Shown here one piece after another: positions 1 through 6,504 of a DNA stretch of 48,292 bases. Positions within the stretch are counted from its first letter, which is position 1, and every line of letters begins with the position of its first letter. The notes under the pieces were generated by a model. It was not told the DNA's origin, did no database searches, and saw only the letters and a program-made list of their open reading frames with translations. A program made the translations under genes and the position numbers. Origin of the DNA: JBKHHU01 sp046539045 (GTDB lineage Bacteria > Planctomycetota > Phycisphaerae > SM23-33); contig JBKHHU010000002.1 in the NCBI GenBank assembly GCA_046539045.1, positions 1 through 48,292 on the forward strand, given 5' to 3'.

Positions 1-316
1 GTGCCAGCCAAACCCATGACAATCCCACCGGAACGGTTCGCGCCGTCCATCGGTTGCTAGAAGGTTGTTTACAGGACACTGCCGGATGCCGATATCCACG
101 TTCGGTACCTGCTGAAACGTGCCGAAATGAGCAGCCGTAGCGACGGTTTCCATGTGTTCATAGTGAACGAGCATCAAGGAAAGAGATGCCGGCAGAGAAA
201 GGATGAGCAGGAGAGATACAGAAGGTTCTTCCGCCATAGGGACAAGGTCCATTGGACGGAGCTATCGTTCGAGCAGTTTGCCGCGAACCCTCAGCTGATC
301 CAAGAGGTGTCCTAGT

Positions 317-475
317 ATGCCCGCTGACCACCGGGAAATGGCCTTCGAAGCCGCCATCGAGCACCACCTGACGACAGCGGGCGGGTACGTCAGCGGTGAC
401 TGTGATGGGTTCGATCCGCACCGGACGGTCTTCCTGGCCGAAATGCTAACGTTCGTCAACCGGCTTCTTCACAAC
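317..475 (+). pseudogene. N-terminal fragment of a type I restriction HsdR-like subunit
   Basis: The reading frame opens at ATG 317 with residues resembling the start of type I restriction-modification R subunits (MPADHREMAFEAAIEHHL, then GGYVSGD and FDPHRTVFL). The resemblance fades after about 50 residues and the frame stops at 517, whereas HsdR proteins are usually around 1000 residues with nuclease and helicase domains. No helicase motif follows in any frame. A short open frame directly upstream (127-315, ending WTELSFEQFAANPQLIQEVS) stops one base before this start and could be the tail of another gene of the same lost operon, but I do not recognise it. The end coordinate is approximate. 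I infer a deletion remnant; the family assignment is from remembered motifs. Confidence 0.4.
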
Positions 476-519
476 AGCCAAGTCTATTGCCTGAAACAGC
501 TAATAAGGATGGGTTGACA

Positions 520-732
520 ATGGCTCTCTATGAAATGGCGACGGACAGAATTCTGCCTATCCGGCAGACGTCGTTCGCGGAAGCGGGCCTGAAGGAGCGG
601 GAGGATCTTCAGCGGCTGCTGAAGACTCAGATCGGCTGGATACGAGATCGATTTCGCGAACAACCGGGGGCATATGGCCCTGGAACACTGGTGGATCTGC
701 CGATGGTTCCACGAGCCGGAACTGCGCATTGA
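520..732 (+). pseudogene. N-terminal fragment of a DUF91/NucS-like nuclease family protein
   Basis: The ATG at 520 follows AAGGA in the preceding 16 bases. The first 45 residues (MALYEMATDRILPIRQTSF, then LKEREDLQRLLKTQI) match what I remember of the conserved start of a family of predicted nucleases with a DUF91/NucS-type core, where the text would continue into a segment with acidic residues and an ELKR motif. Here the similarity ends near residue 45 at RDRFREQ, and an unrelated frame of about 25 residues runs to a stop at 732. The catalytic core is therefore missing. Its position right after the HsdR-like fragment suggests a collapsed defence or restriction locus. Confidence is moderate for the remnant and low for the exact family. 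Confidence 0.4.
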
Positions 733-1164
733 CACCGGCGAGTTGACGATCGGCAGCCCGGTGCGTGTGCAGGTTCGGCAGGGGCTTCGCCGCAATGCAC
801 TGCTCAAGCGGCAGATCGTGGCGCCGGAGTGTCGCCGTGAGTACCGGTTGAGCGGCGGAGTAGCCGAGCCGACGAATCGGCCGGGCGTGCTGCATCGTTC
901 CATCTGGAGTCAGGAAGGCCCCGCCAGTCGGTACGGCCCGGACCGGCCGATCCGCACCGACTTCGAAATCAGCCCGCCACCGGACCAGTTGCCTTCTTCG
1001 GACCCGGACTCGGACTGGCCCCAGACAATCCAACCGGTTCATCTCCGGACCCAATTGCAGGAAGGGCCGGTTTACACCGCACGCTATCCGGTGCAGGTGC
1101 GGTAGACGCATCGGAAATGGGCGCCCGAACCAGCGTCATCTGTGGCGTCCGATCGGCTGATTCT
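733..1164. other. Gap with no recognisable gene
   Basis: An open frame from about 674 to 1105 on the plus strand (WWICRWFHEPELRIDTGEL and onward) overlaps the nuclease remnant and has no recognised motif or convincing ribosome binding site. It could be the rest of a decayed gene. Opposite-strand frames over the same bases look like GC-driven noise. I see no promoter or strong terminator for the sigma-54 activator gene whose 3' end lies at 1165. Confidence 0.4.
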
Positions 1165-2733
1165 TTAGTGCACCCGGTACTTCCGGTAATCGATGTCCAG
1201 CTGCTTGATCTTGTAGCCGATGATCCGCGCGGTGCTGTCCAGGTCGCGGGCGGCGGCGGAGATGTTCCCGTTGGTGCGCTTGAGGGCATCGACGATGATG
1301 TCCCGTTCGTACAGCGCCACCCGGTCATCGAAGCTGCCCGTGCCGGCCGTGTCCGATCCGTCCGAGGTCTGCAGCGATGGCGGCAGGTTGTGCCCGTGGA
1401 TCACGCCGTCATTGCTCAACAACACCGCTCGCTCGATGCAGTTCTCCAGTTCCCGCACATTGCCCGGCCAGTGGTAGGCGACCATCATGTTGATCGCGGG
1501 CGTGGTGATCCGGCGGACGTCCTTGTTCATCTGCCGGCCGTATTTCTCGATGAAATGGTCGGCCAGCAGGAGGATGTCATCCTTGCGGTCGCGCAGCGGC
1601 GGCAGATGGATCGGGAACACATTGATCCGGTAGTAGAGGTCCTGGCGGAAATCGCGGTCGGACACCGCTTCTTCCAGATCGCGATTGGTCGCGCAGATGA
1701 TGCGTACGTTGGCCTTGCGGGTGTCGTTGGAGCCGACGCGTTGGAATTCGCGCTCCTGCAGGACGCGCAGCAGCTTGACCTGAATAACCGGGCTGAAGTC
1801 GCCGATCTCGTCGAGGAAAAGCGTTCCGCCTTCGGCTTCCTCGATGCGTCCCTTGCGTGCCTGGATGGCCCCGGTGAACGCGCCTTTCTCGTGGCCGAAA
1901 AGCTCGCTCTCCAGCAGGTTTTCGCTGAGTGCGGCGCAGTTGACTTTGACGAACGGGCCTTTCCCGCGAGGGCTGGAGTAATGAATCGCGTGGGCGACGA
2001 GTTCCTTGCCCGTTCCGCTCTCGCCGCGGACCAATACAGTTGTATCGCTGCCGGCAACCTGGTGGATCGCCTGGTAGACGTCGCGCATCGCACCGGAATT
2101 CCCGATGATATTCTCCGGCCGGAAGCGGTCTTCCAACTCGCTGCGAAGGCGGATGTTCTCTGCCTCCAACGCCTGCCGCTCTGCCGCGGCAAGGCGGCGG
2201 TTGCGGACATCGTTGGCGATCATGCTGGCGACGATCGTGAGGATGCGGACGTCCTGATTCAGGTCGGCGTCGGGATCGTAGTCCTTGTCGACCGAGAGCG
2301 TCCCGACGACATCACCGGCCAGCAGAATGGGAACACAGATGAAGCTGAGGTGCCCCTCGCCCACTTTCCGGTTGTGGATCTTGTCGAGGAAGAGGGGTTC
2401 CTCGGCCACCTTGGGTACGACGATAGGCTTGCCTGATTCACTGACGCGTCCGGAGATGCCCTCGCCCGCGCGGTATCGGGTTCTTCCGGCGGTGCTGCTC
2501 TTCAGATCGTGGGCGATCTCCACCTGCAGTTCGGTACCGTCCAGGCTCAGCAGCATGATGGTTCCTCGTTTCATGCCCAGTTCACTGGACAGAACTTCCA
2601 GCACCTCCTCGAGCATCTGCTTCTGGGGCGAACCTGAGGAGAGAATCTGCGTGATCTCGAAGAGCGCTTCGAGTTTCCAGGGATGGTCCGGGGGATCCGT
2701 GTGCGCAGGGTCTATGGAGTCTGTGCGTGCCAT
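1165..2733 (-). CDS. NifA-like sigma-54-dependent transcriptional activator (GAF-AAA+-HTH)
   Basis: Bacterial enhancer-binding protein of 522 residues. An N-terminal GAF sensor domain (about residues 25-190) is followed by a sigma-54 AAA+ domain with Walker A GESGTGKE, the sigma-54 contact motif GAFTGA inside GHEKGAFTGA, Walker B GTLFLDEIGD and the R-finger region LYYRINVFPIHLPPLRDRKDD, then a short C-terminal helix-turn-helix (AAARDLDSTARIIGYKIKQL). Such proteins bind upstream sites and drive open-complex formation by sigma-54 polymerase. It is transcribed away from amt1. An upstream in-frame ATG exists at 2790, but it has no Shine-Dalgarno sequence and would sit at the expected transcription start, so ATG 2733 is preferred. 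The three sigma-54 promoters downstream with a shared upstream box make it the probable regulator of this island. No nif structural genes are in the window, so NifA-like refers to domain layout only. Confidence 0.93.
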   Translation of the reverse strand: MARTDSIDPAHTDPPDHPWKLEALFEITQILSSGSPQKQMLEEVLEVLSSELGMKRGTIMLLSLDGTELQVEIAHDLKSSTAGRTRYRAGEGISGRVSESGKPIVVPKVAEEPLFLDKIHNRKVGEGHLSFICVPILLAGDVVGTLSVDKDYDPDADLNQDVRILTIVASMIANDVRNRRLAAAERQALEAENIRLRSELEDRFRPENIIGNSGAMRDVYQAIHQVAGSDTTVLVRGESGTGKELVAHAIHYSSPRGKGPFVKVNCAALSENLLESELFGHEKGAFTGAIQARKGRIEEAEGGTLFLDEIGDFSPVIQVKLLRVLQEREFQRVGSNDTRKANVRIICATNRDLEEAVSDRDFRQDLYYRINVFPIHLPPLRDRKDDILLLADHFIEKYGRQMNKDVRRITTPAINMMVAYHWPGNVRELENCIERAVLLSNDGVIHGHNLPPSLQTSDGSDTAGTGSFDDRVALYERDIIVDALKRTNGNISAAARDLDSTARIIGYKIKQLDIDYRKYRVH

Positions 2734-2791
2734 CGTCTTGTCTTTCTGCCCAAGGGTAAGGACGGAAAAAGATGTTTGCCTGCTCATCATG

Positions 2792-2835
2792 GTACAAGAT
2801 TGTAACTGCAGGTCAATAGGTTAACAAAAATGTAG
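2792..2835. promoter_or_regulatory. Two operator boxes shared by the activator gene and amt1
   Basis: Two copies of an inverted-repeat box lie exactly 30 bases apart: GTACAAGATTGTAA at 2792-2805 and TAACAAAAATGTAG at 2822-2835. Both fit the form NWACA-N4-TGTAR seen upstream of amt2 and glnN. The right-hand box is centred 87.5 bases before the -24 GG of the amt1 sigma-54 promoter, a typical enhancer distance. Read on the minus strand, the same bases contain a sigma-70-like promoter, TTGTTA-N17-TACAAT, for the activator gene; its -35 hexamer (2822-2827) lies in one box and its -10 hexamer (2799-2804) in the other. Binding should therefore activate amt1 and block the activator gene. The motifs are visible; the regulatory logic is inferred. 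Confidence 0.7.
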
Positions 2836-2912
2836 CAACTCGCCCTTCCCTTTTAGTTTCGTAGCCAAGAGGTAAGACCTTGTCAATAACGGTCTTGTAT
2901 CAAGATAAGCGT

Positions 2913-2930
2913 TTTGGCACGCAGTCTGCC
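2913..2930 (+). promoter_or_regulatory. Sigma-54 promoter of the amt1 unit
   Basis: The sequence TTTGGCACGCAGTCTGCC carries the -24 GG at 2916-2917 and the -12 GC at 2928-2929 with exactly ten bases between them, matching TGGCAC-N5-TTGC closely. Transcription should start near 2940, giving amt1 a leader of about 385 bases. Confidence 0.85.
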
Positions 2931-2994
2931 TTTCTGTCCAGCGAATTCGTGTTCCTTAGTCCTGCCGGCGGGACACATTTGGAAAGGTGAAGCG

Positions 2995-3228
2995 ATGACG
3001 ACCGAGAGAGCACCCATGTTGCGAGGCGGACCGATCCGGTTCCGGCACATCGACGAGGTGGTATGTCCTCGTCCGGCGGCCACCTGGTCGCGGATCTGGC
3101 ACCAGCACGAGCAGGTTCCCGAGGCGAGTCAACACGGTTCGATTGGACGATGGTATCTGGCGAGGCTCAAGAATCAACGGTCGCGATTACCGGCGAACCG
3201 GATTGAGGGCCAGAGCGACCGCCCGTGA
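2995..3228 (+). CDS. Small hypothetical protein in the amt1 leader
   Basis: A 77-residue reading frame lies between the sigma-54 promoter and amt1. Its ATG is preceded by GGAAAGGTGA with a spacing of 4-5 bases, a good ribosome binding site. The product is basic and rich in Trp, His, Gln and Arg (TWSRIWHQHEQVPEASQH, RWYLARLKNQRSR) with no signal peptide or membrane segment. I do not recognise it. The stop codon at 3226-3228 falls at the junction of the stem and loop of a hairpin, so it may be a translated leader, a small regulatory protein, or chance coding in a long leader. No comparable frame precedes amt2. Confidence 0.4.
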   Translation: MTTERAPMLRGGPIRFRHIDEVVCPRPAATWSRIWHQHEQVPEASQHGSIGRWYLARLKNQRSRLPANRIEGQSDRP

Positions 3229-3238
3229 GTGACGGGCG
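3220..3238 (+). promoter_or_regulatory. Hairpin across the stop codon of the leader reading frame
   Basis: CGCCCGT and ACGGGCG form a perfect 7-bp stem with loop GAGTG. The TGA of the 77-residue frame (3226-3228) begins on the last base of the stem. No T-tract follows, so this is not a standard terminator. A ribosome stopping here would unfold the stem, which is the geometry expected of translation-coupled control, though that is speculation. Confidence 0.35.
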
Positions 3239-3323
3239 ACAGCAGGCAAGCATCAGACGAGACAAAAGGGCAAGCAAAGATCAAGGCCGGTCCTGTTAGT
3301 GGGCAGGCGCGGAGTAACAAACA

Positions 3324-4688
3324 ATGAGGATTCGAAACGGACTATTGGTATTTCTGTGCATCGCTGTCCTGTGCGGCGTGGTTGTTGCCGACGAGCCAAC
3401 GACTGCCGCGGCTGATCCGCCGGAGGGCGTTGTGCTGGATTCCTACGGTGGCGAACACAGCTATGCGGATGTGGTCTGGACCTGTGTGGCGGCCTTCCTG
3501 GTCTTCTTCATGCAGGCCGGGTTCGCCATGGTCGAAACCGGGTTCACCCGCGCCAAGAACGCGGTGAACATCATCATGAAGAACGTGATGGACTTCGCGG
3601 TCGGGACGATCGCGTTCTTCGTGATCGGGTTCGGTTTGATGTTCGGCAACAGTAACGGGATATTCGGAACCGACCGGTTCTTCGGGATGGGATTTGACGG
3701 AACCTGGGACTTCACGTTCCTGATCTTCCAGACGGTCTTCGCCGCCACCGCCGCGACGATCGTCTCCGGTGCCATGGCCGAGCGGACAAAATTCACCAGC
3801 TATCTGCTCTACAGTGCGGCCATCACGATCTTCATCTACCCGATCTTCGGTAGCTGGGGCTGGGGCAACCTGTTGAACGGCGAAAACACTGCCTGGTTGG
3901 CGGACATGGGCTTCCTGGATTTTGCCGGTTCGACTGTCGTGCACTCCGTCGGGGGATGGTTGGCGCTGGCCGGTGCCATTGTGCTTGGTCCGCGTATCGG
4001 CAAGTACGGTCCGGACAAGAAGCCCAAGGCCATCGTCGGTCACAGCCTGCCCCTGGCGGCCCTGGGTGTGTTCATCCTGTGGTTCGGCTGGTTCGGGTTC
4101 AATCCGGGCAGTACCACCACCGCCGACGCCAGCATTGGTTACATCGCGGTGACGACGAATATCGCCGCAGCCGGTGGTGCCGTGGCAGCGATGCTTACCG
4201 CCTGGTGCATGTTCCGCAAACCGGACGCTTCCATGACGCTCAACGGTGCCCTGGCCGGGCTGGTCGGAATCACCGCCGGCTGTGACGGCGTGAGCCTGTT
4301 CGGTGCACTGATCATCGGTATCGTGGCGGGAATCCTGGTTGTGCTTGCGGTGACATTCATCGACCGCGTGCTGAAGATCGACGATCCGGTCGGTGCGGTC
4401 AGTGTCCACGGTGTCTGTGGTGCCTGGGGCACGTTGGCAGTCGGTCTGTTCAATACGAGCACGGGCCTGTTCTATAACCCGGAAGAAGGTCTGGCTCAGT
4501 TGGGCGTGCAGGCTCTGGGCGTGGGTACCGCCTTCGTCTGGGCTTTCGGGATCGGCATGCTGCTGTTCCTGGGCCTGAAGTACACCGTCGGGCTGCGTGT
4601 CTCCGCTGATGAAGAGCTGCGTGGGCTGGACGTGGGTGAGCACGGAATGGAAGCCTATACGGGATTCCAGATCTTCACCACCACGTGA
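3324..4688 (+). CDS. amt: Ammonium transporter Amt (first copy)
   Basis: Integral inner-membrane ammonium channel of the Amt/MEP/Rh family, 454 residues. A cleavable signal peptide (MRIRNGLLVFLCIAVLCGVVVADE) precedes the usual run of about eleven membrane helices. Family signatures visible include FFMQAGFAMVETGFTRAKN, the gate phenylalanine F139 in FQTVFAATAATIV, and the twin pore histidines H207 (STVVHSVGG) and H362 (VSVHGVCGAWGT). The C-terminal tail ends DVGEHGMEAYTGFQIF, the segment that contacts GlnK in related proteins. GGAG lies 9 bases before the ATG. It is followed after 44 bases by glnK1, the classic amt-glnK pair, and sits under a sigma-54 promoter, so expression under nitrogen limitation is expected. 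The length is identical to that of amt2. Confidence 0.97.
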   Translation: MRIRNGLLVFLCIAVLCGVVVADEPTTAAADPPEGVVLDSYGGEHSYADVVWTCVAAFLVFFMQAGFAMVETGFTRAKNAVNIIMKNVMDFAVGTIAFFVIGFGLMFGNSNGIFGTDRFFGMGFDGTWDFTFLIFQTVFAATAATIVSGAMAERTKFTSYLLYSAAITIFIYPIFGSWGWGNLLNGENTAWLADMGFLDFAGSTVVHSVGGWLALAGAIVLGPRIGKYGPDKKPKAIVGHSLPLAALGVFILWFGWFGFNPGSTTTADASIGYIAVTTNIAAAGGAVAAMLTAWCMFRKPDASMTLNGALAGLVGITAGCDGVSLFGALIIGIVAGILVVLAVTFIDRVLKIDDPVGAVSVHGVCGAWGTLAVGLFNTSTGLFYNPEEGLAQLGVQALGVGTAFVWAFGIGMLLFLGLKYTVGLRVSADEELRGLDVGEHGMEAYTGFQIFTTT

Positions 4689-4732
4689 GCCGACATCCGC
4701 AACCAACCCCCAGCCCAAAAGGATATTCAACC

Positions 4733-5074
4733 ATGAAACTGATTACAGCATACATCCAGCCGGAGAAGCTGAACGACGTAAAGCAGTCCCTGTACGCCTC
4801 GGAAGTCTATAAGCTGTCGGTAACCAACGCACTCGGCTGCGGCCAGCAGGGCGGGTACCACGAGACGTACCGCGGTGTGGACATCGAGGTCAACCTGCTG
4901 AAGAAGGTCCGCCTGGAGATCGCCGTCAACGACGATTTCGTCGAGCCGACCATCAAGGCGATTGTCGAAGGAGCCCGCACGGGCAACATCGGCGACGGGA
5001 AGATCTTCGTCACCGCCCTCGAACGATGCGTGCGGATTCGCACCGGAGAGGAAGGATCCGAGGCGATCGGATAG
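4733..5074 (+). CDS. glnK: PII signal transduction protein GlnK (first copy)
   Basis: Trimeric nitrogen-signalling protein of 113 residues that binds ATP/ADP and 2-oxoglutarate and plugs the cytoplasmic face of Amt when nitrogen is plentiful. The T-loop has CGQQGGYHETYRG with Tyr46, the residue equivalent to the uridylylated Tyr51, and the C-terminal signature GKIFVTALERCVRIRTGE is intact. The ATG at 4733 follows AAAAGGA. It lies directly after amt1. By eye it differs from the second copy at 13 of 113 positions (about 88% identity), mostly in residues 68-75 and 93-95. No glnD uridylyltransferase is in the window. Confidence 0.96.
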   Translation: MKLITAYIQPEKLNDVKQSLYASEVYKLSVTNALGCGQQGGYHETYRGVDIEVNLLKKVRLEIAVNDDFVEPTIKAIVEGARTGNIGDGKIFVTALERCVRIRTGEEGSEAIG

Positions 5075-5090
5075 AGAAACCGCCAGTGTC

Positions 5091-5123
5091 GGGGGAGGTC
5101 CGGACCCGCGACCGGCCTCCTCC
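5091..5123 (+). other. GC-rich hairpin between glnK1 and the outer membrane protein gene
   Basis: GGAGGTCCGG and CCGGCCTCC pair as nine base pairs with a single bulged T and an 8-base loop, and the stem can extend outward. No run of T follows, so it more likely marks RNA processing or attenuation than full termination. It lies in the 178-base gap before the next gene of the same unit. Confidence 0.4.
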
Positions 5124-5252
5124 GGCCACTTTACTTCCGTCAGTCTCAGAGACGGAACAAGATGCGGGAGGTACCGAGATAAAGGGATTCTGGAGTTCTT
5201 CCAGGACAGAGTTTGGTGGGCAGGCTTGCCCGATTTGGGAAGGAGAAATCCG

Positions 5253-6167
5253 ATGAAGTACAGATTTATGAGCGTTGCGTTGATTGTGGCCGTGTCGCTG
5301 GGAATCGTTTCCTTCGCACCGGCAGAGGAGAAGCAGGAGAAGGACGGTTGGCTGGCGATGGCAGAGGCCACACCGCTCCAGCCGGGAGAAGAGCCGGAGG
5401 CGGAGGTAAAGAAACCGCTGCCTGTTTCGTTCGCCATCGACTACACGCTGGTGAGTGATTACATCTGGCGTGGGATCAACCTCTCGGAGTACGCCGGGGA
5501 AGGGCGGGAAGCGCTGAACCACCAGCTGGGCGTGACCGTCAGCTACGAGACCGAGAAGATGGGTACCTTCAGTGCCAACGTCTGGTTTGAGTGGTATGCC
5601 GACAATGACCAGTTCGCCTCGCCCGGGAGCGTCGACGACGGCAAGCTGCAGGAAGTGGACTACACCCTGAGCTGGGCCTACGACATACCGGATACCCCGG
5701 TCAGCATCGAGCTCGGCTGGATCCTGTACCAGTTCCCGCAGTTCGAAGATTCCGATGCGGAGACGACCCAGGACGTGTACTTGAGCATCTCCGTCAACGA
5801 CGGGTTCCTGTTCGGCAAAGACGAGGGCGTGCTCAACCCGTACTTCGCCTATTACCTGGACGTTGATGACGTTCGCGCCAGCTGGATGGAATTCGGGATC
5901 TCGCACGATTTCGCCGTCGTCGAGAACCTGACGGTCAGTCCGTCCCTCGTGCTCGGGATCGACCACCGTTATGTGACCGGCTCGACGAAGCTGGCGAACC
6001 TGACCTATGGACTCGGCGTCAGCTACGATCTCAGCAGTGCGCTGAACATCCCCGAGAAGTACGGAGCACTGTCCATCGGCGGGTTCGTCAACTACTCGCA
6101 GGCGTTGGCGGATGATGCCCTGAATGATGAATTTTACGGTGGGATGAATCTGGGGTGGTCCTGGTAA
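5253..6167 (+). CDS. Outer membrane protein, TIGR02001-like
   Basis: Predicted outer membrane beta-barrel protein of 304 residues. An N-terminal signal peptide (MKYRFMSVALIVAVSLGIVS, then FAPAEE) is followed by an acidic, Pro-rich linker and, from about residue 60, alternating amphipathic strands starting SFAIDYTLVSDYIWRGIN. The protein ends in an aromatic residue (MNLGWSW), as outer membrane barrels do. The SDY-WRGI motif is typical of the TIGR02001 family, whose function is unknown. The start has a strong GGAAGGAG site. It follows amt1-glnK1 on the same strand and precedes a strong terminator, so it is probably the last gene of that sigma-54 transcript. Its placement suggests a role in moving a nitrogen compound across the outer membrane, which is inference. 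Confidence 0.8.
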   Translation: MKYRFMSVALIVAVSLGIVSFAPAEEKQEKDGWLAMAEATPLQPGEEPEAEVKKPLPVSFAIDYTLVSDYIWRGINLSEYAGEGREALNHQLGVTVSYETEKMGTFSANVWFEWYADNDQFASPGSVDDGKLQEVDYTLSWAYDIPDTPVSIELGWILYQFPQFEDSDAETTQDVYLSISVNDGFLFGKDEGVLNPYFAYYLDVDDVRASWMEFGISHDFAVVENLTVSPSLVLGIDHRYVTGSTKLANLTYGLGVSYDLSSALNIPEKYGALSIGGFVNYSQALADDALNDEFYGGMNLGWSW

Positions 6168-6203
6168 CAGGCCGCTCTGCACAGGTCCGATCAATCATAT
6201 ATG

Positions 6204-6244
6204 CACCGGTCGATGGTACCTCCTCGCCATCGGCCGGTGTTTTT
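6204..6244 (+). terminator. Rho-independent terminator of the amt1-glnK1-OMP unit
   Basis: CACCGGTCGATGG and CCATCGGCCGGTG form a 13-bp stem with one G-T pair and a 10-base loop, followed by TTTTTC. It closes the first nitrogen unit 36 bases after the outer membrane protein stop codon. Confidence 0.88.
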
Positions 6245-6335
6245 CTGTGCGATTTCCGCGCAGTCGGCGACCTTCCCGCGCCGGCAGGCAATATGTACCG
6301 GATGTGACAAGAATGTGAGGCATCATCCCCAGTAA

Positions 6336-6412
6336 CTACATTTCTGTAGCATTCCCCGGGATCTGACTCGGAACTCTACACGGTCCGTAAGTCTTGTTCT
6401 ACAACCATGTAA
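6336..6412 (+). promoter_or_regulatory. Two activator boxes upstream of amt2
   Basis: CTACATTTCTGTAG at 6336-6349 is a perfect 5+5 inverted repeat with a 4-base spacer, centred 89.5 bases before the -24 GG of the amt2 promoter. A second copy, CTACAACCATGTAA, lies at 6399-6412, only 26 bases from the GG. The pair spacing (63 bases) differs from the 30-31 bases at amt1 and glnN, while the far box keeps the same distance to the promoter in all three. These are inferred binding sites for the NifA-like activator. Confidence 0.72.
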
Positions 6413-6428
6413 CGTCCAATTGTATGTA

Positions 6429-6448
6429 TTTGGCACGCGCTGTGCAAT
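6429..6448 (+). promoter_or_regulatory. Sigma-54 promoter of the amt2 unit
   Basis: TTTGGCACGCGCTGTGCAAT has GG at 6432-6433 and GC at 6444-6445 with ten bases between, a near-consensus -24/-12 promoter. The transcript should start near 6456, which rules out the earlier in-frame start codons of amt2 and supports GTG 6505. Confidence 0.87.
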
Positions 6449-6504
6449 GTGCCTGGCGGCATTACACTTTTCTCCAGGACTTGTTCAGAATAAAGGGTAG
6501 CATC

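Noticed and set aside
674..1105. Plus-strand frame of 143 residues next to the nuclease remnant
   Set aside because: It overlaps the remnant, lacks motifs and a clear start signal; it may be the decayed rest of a gene but cannot be named.
1117..2436. Long plus-strand open frame opposite the NifA-like gene
   Set aside because: It mirrors the activator coding sequence on the other strand, has no family motifs and is explained by GC-rich codon use. The same holds for long frames opposite amt1 (3342-4730), glnN (10352-12220), the chain-length gene (31604-32839), guaB (39449-41140) and rho (42393-44144).
6376..6391. Third activator box at amt2 (CTACACGGTCCGTAAG)
   Set aside because: The left arm matches but the right arm is CCGTA instead of TGTAG, too weak to claim.
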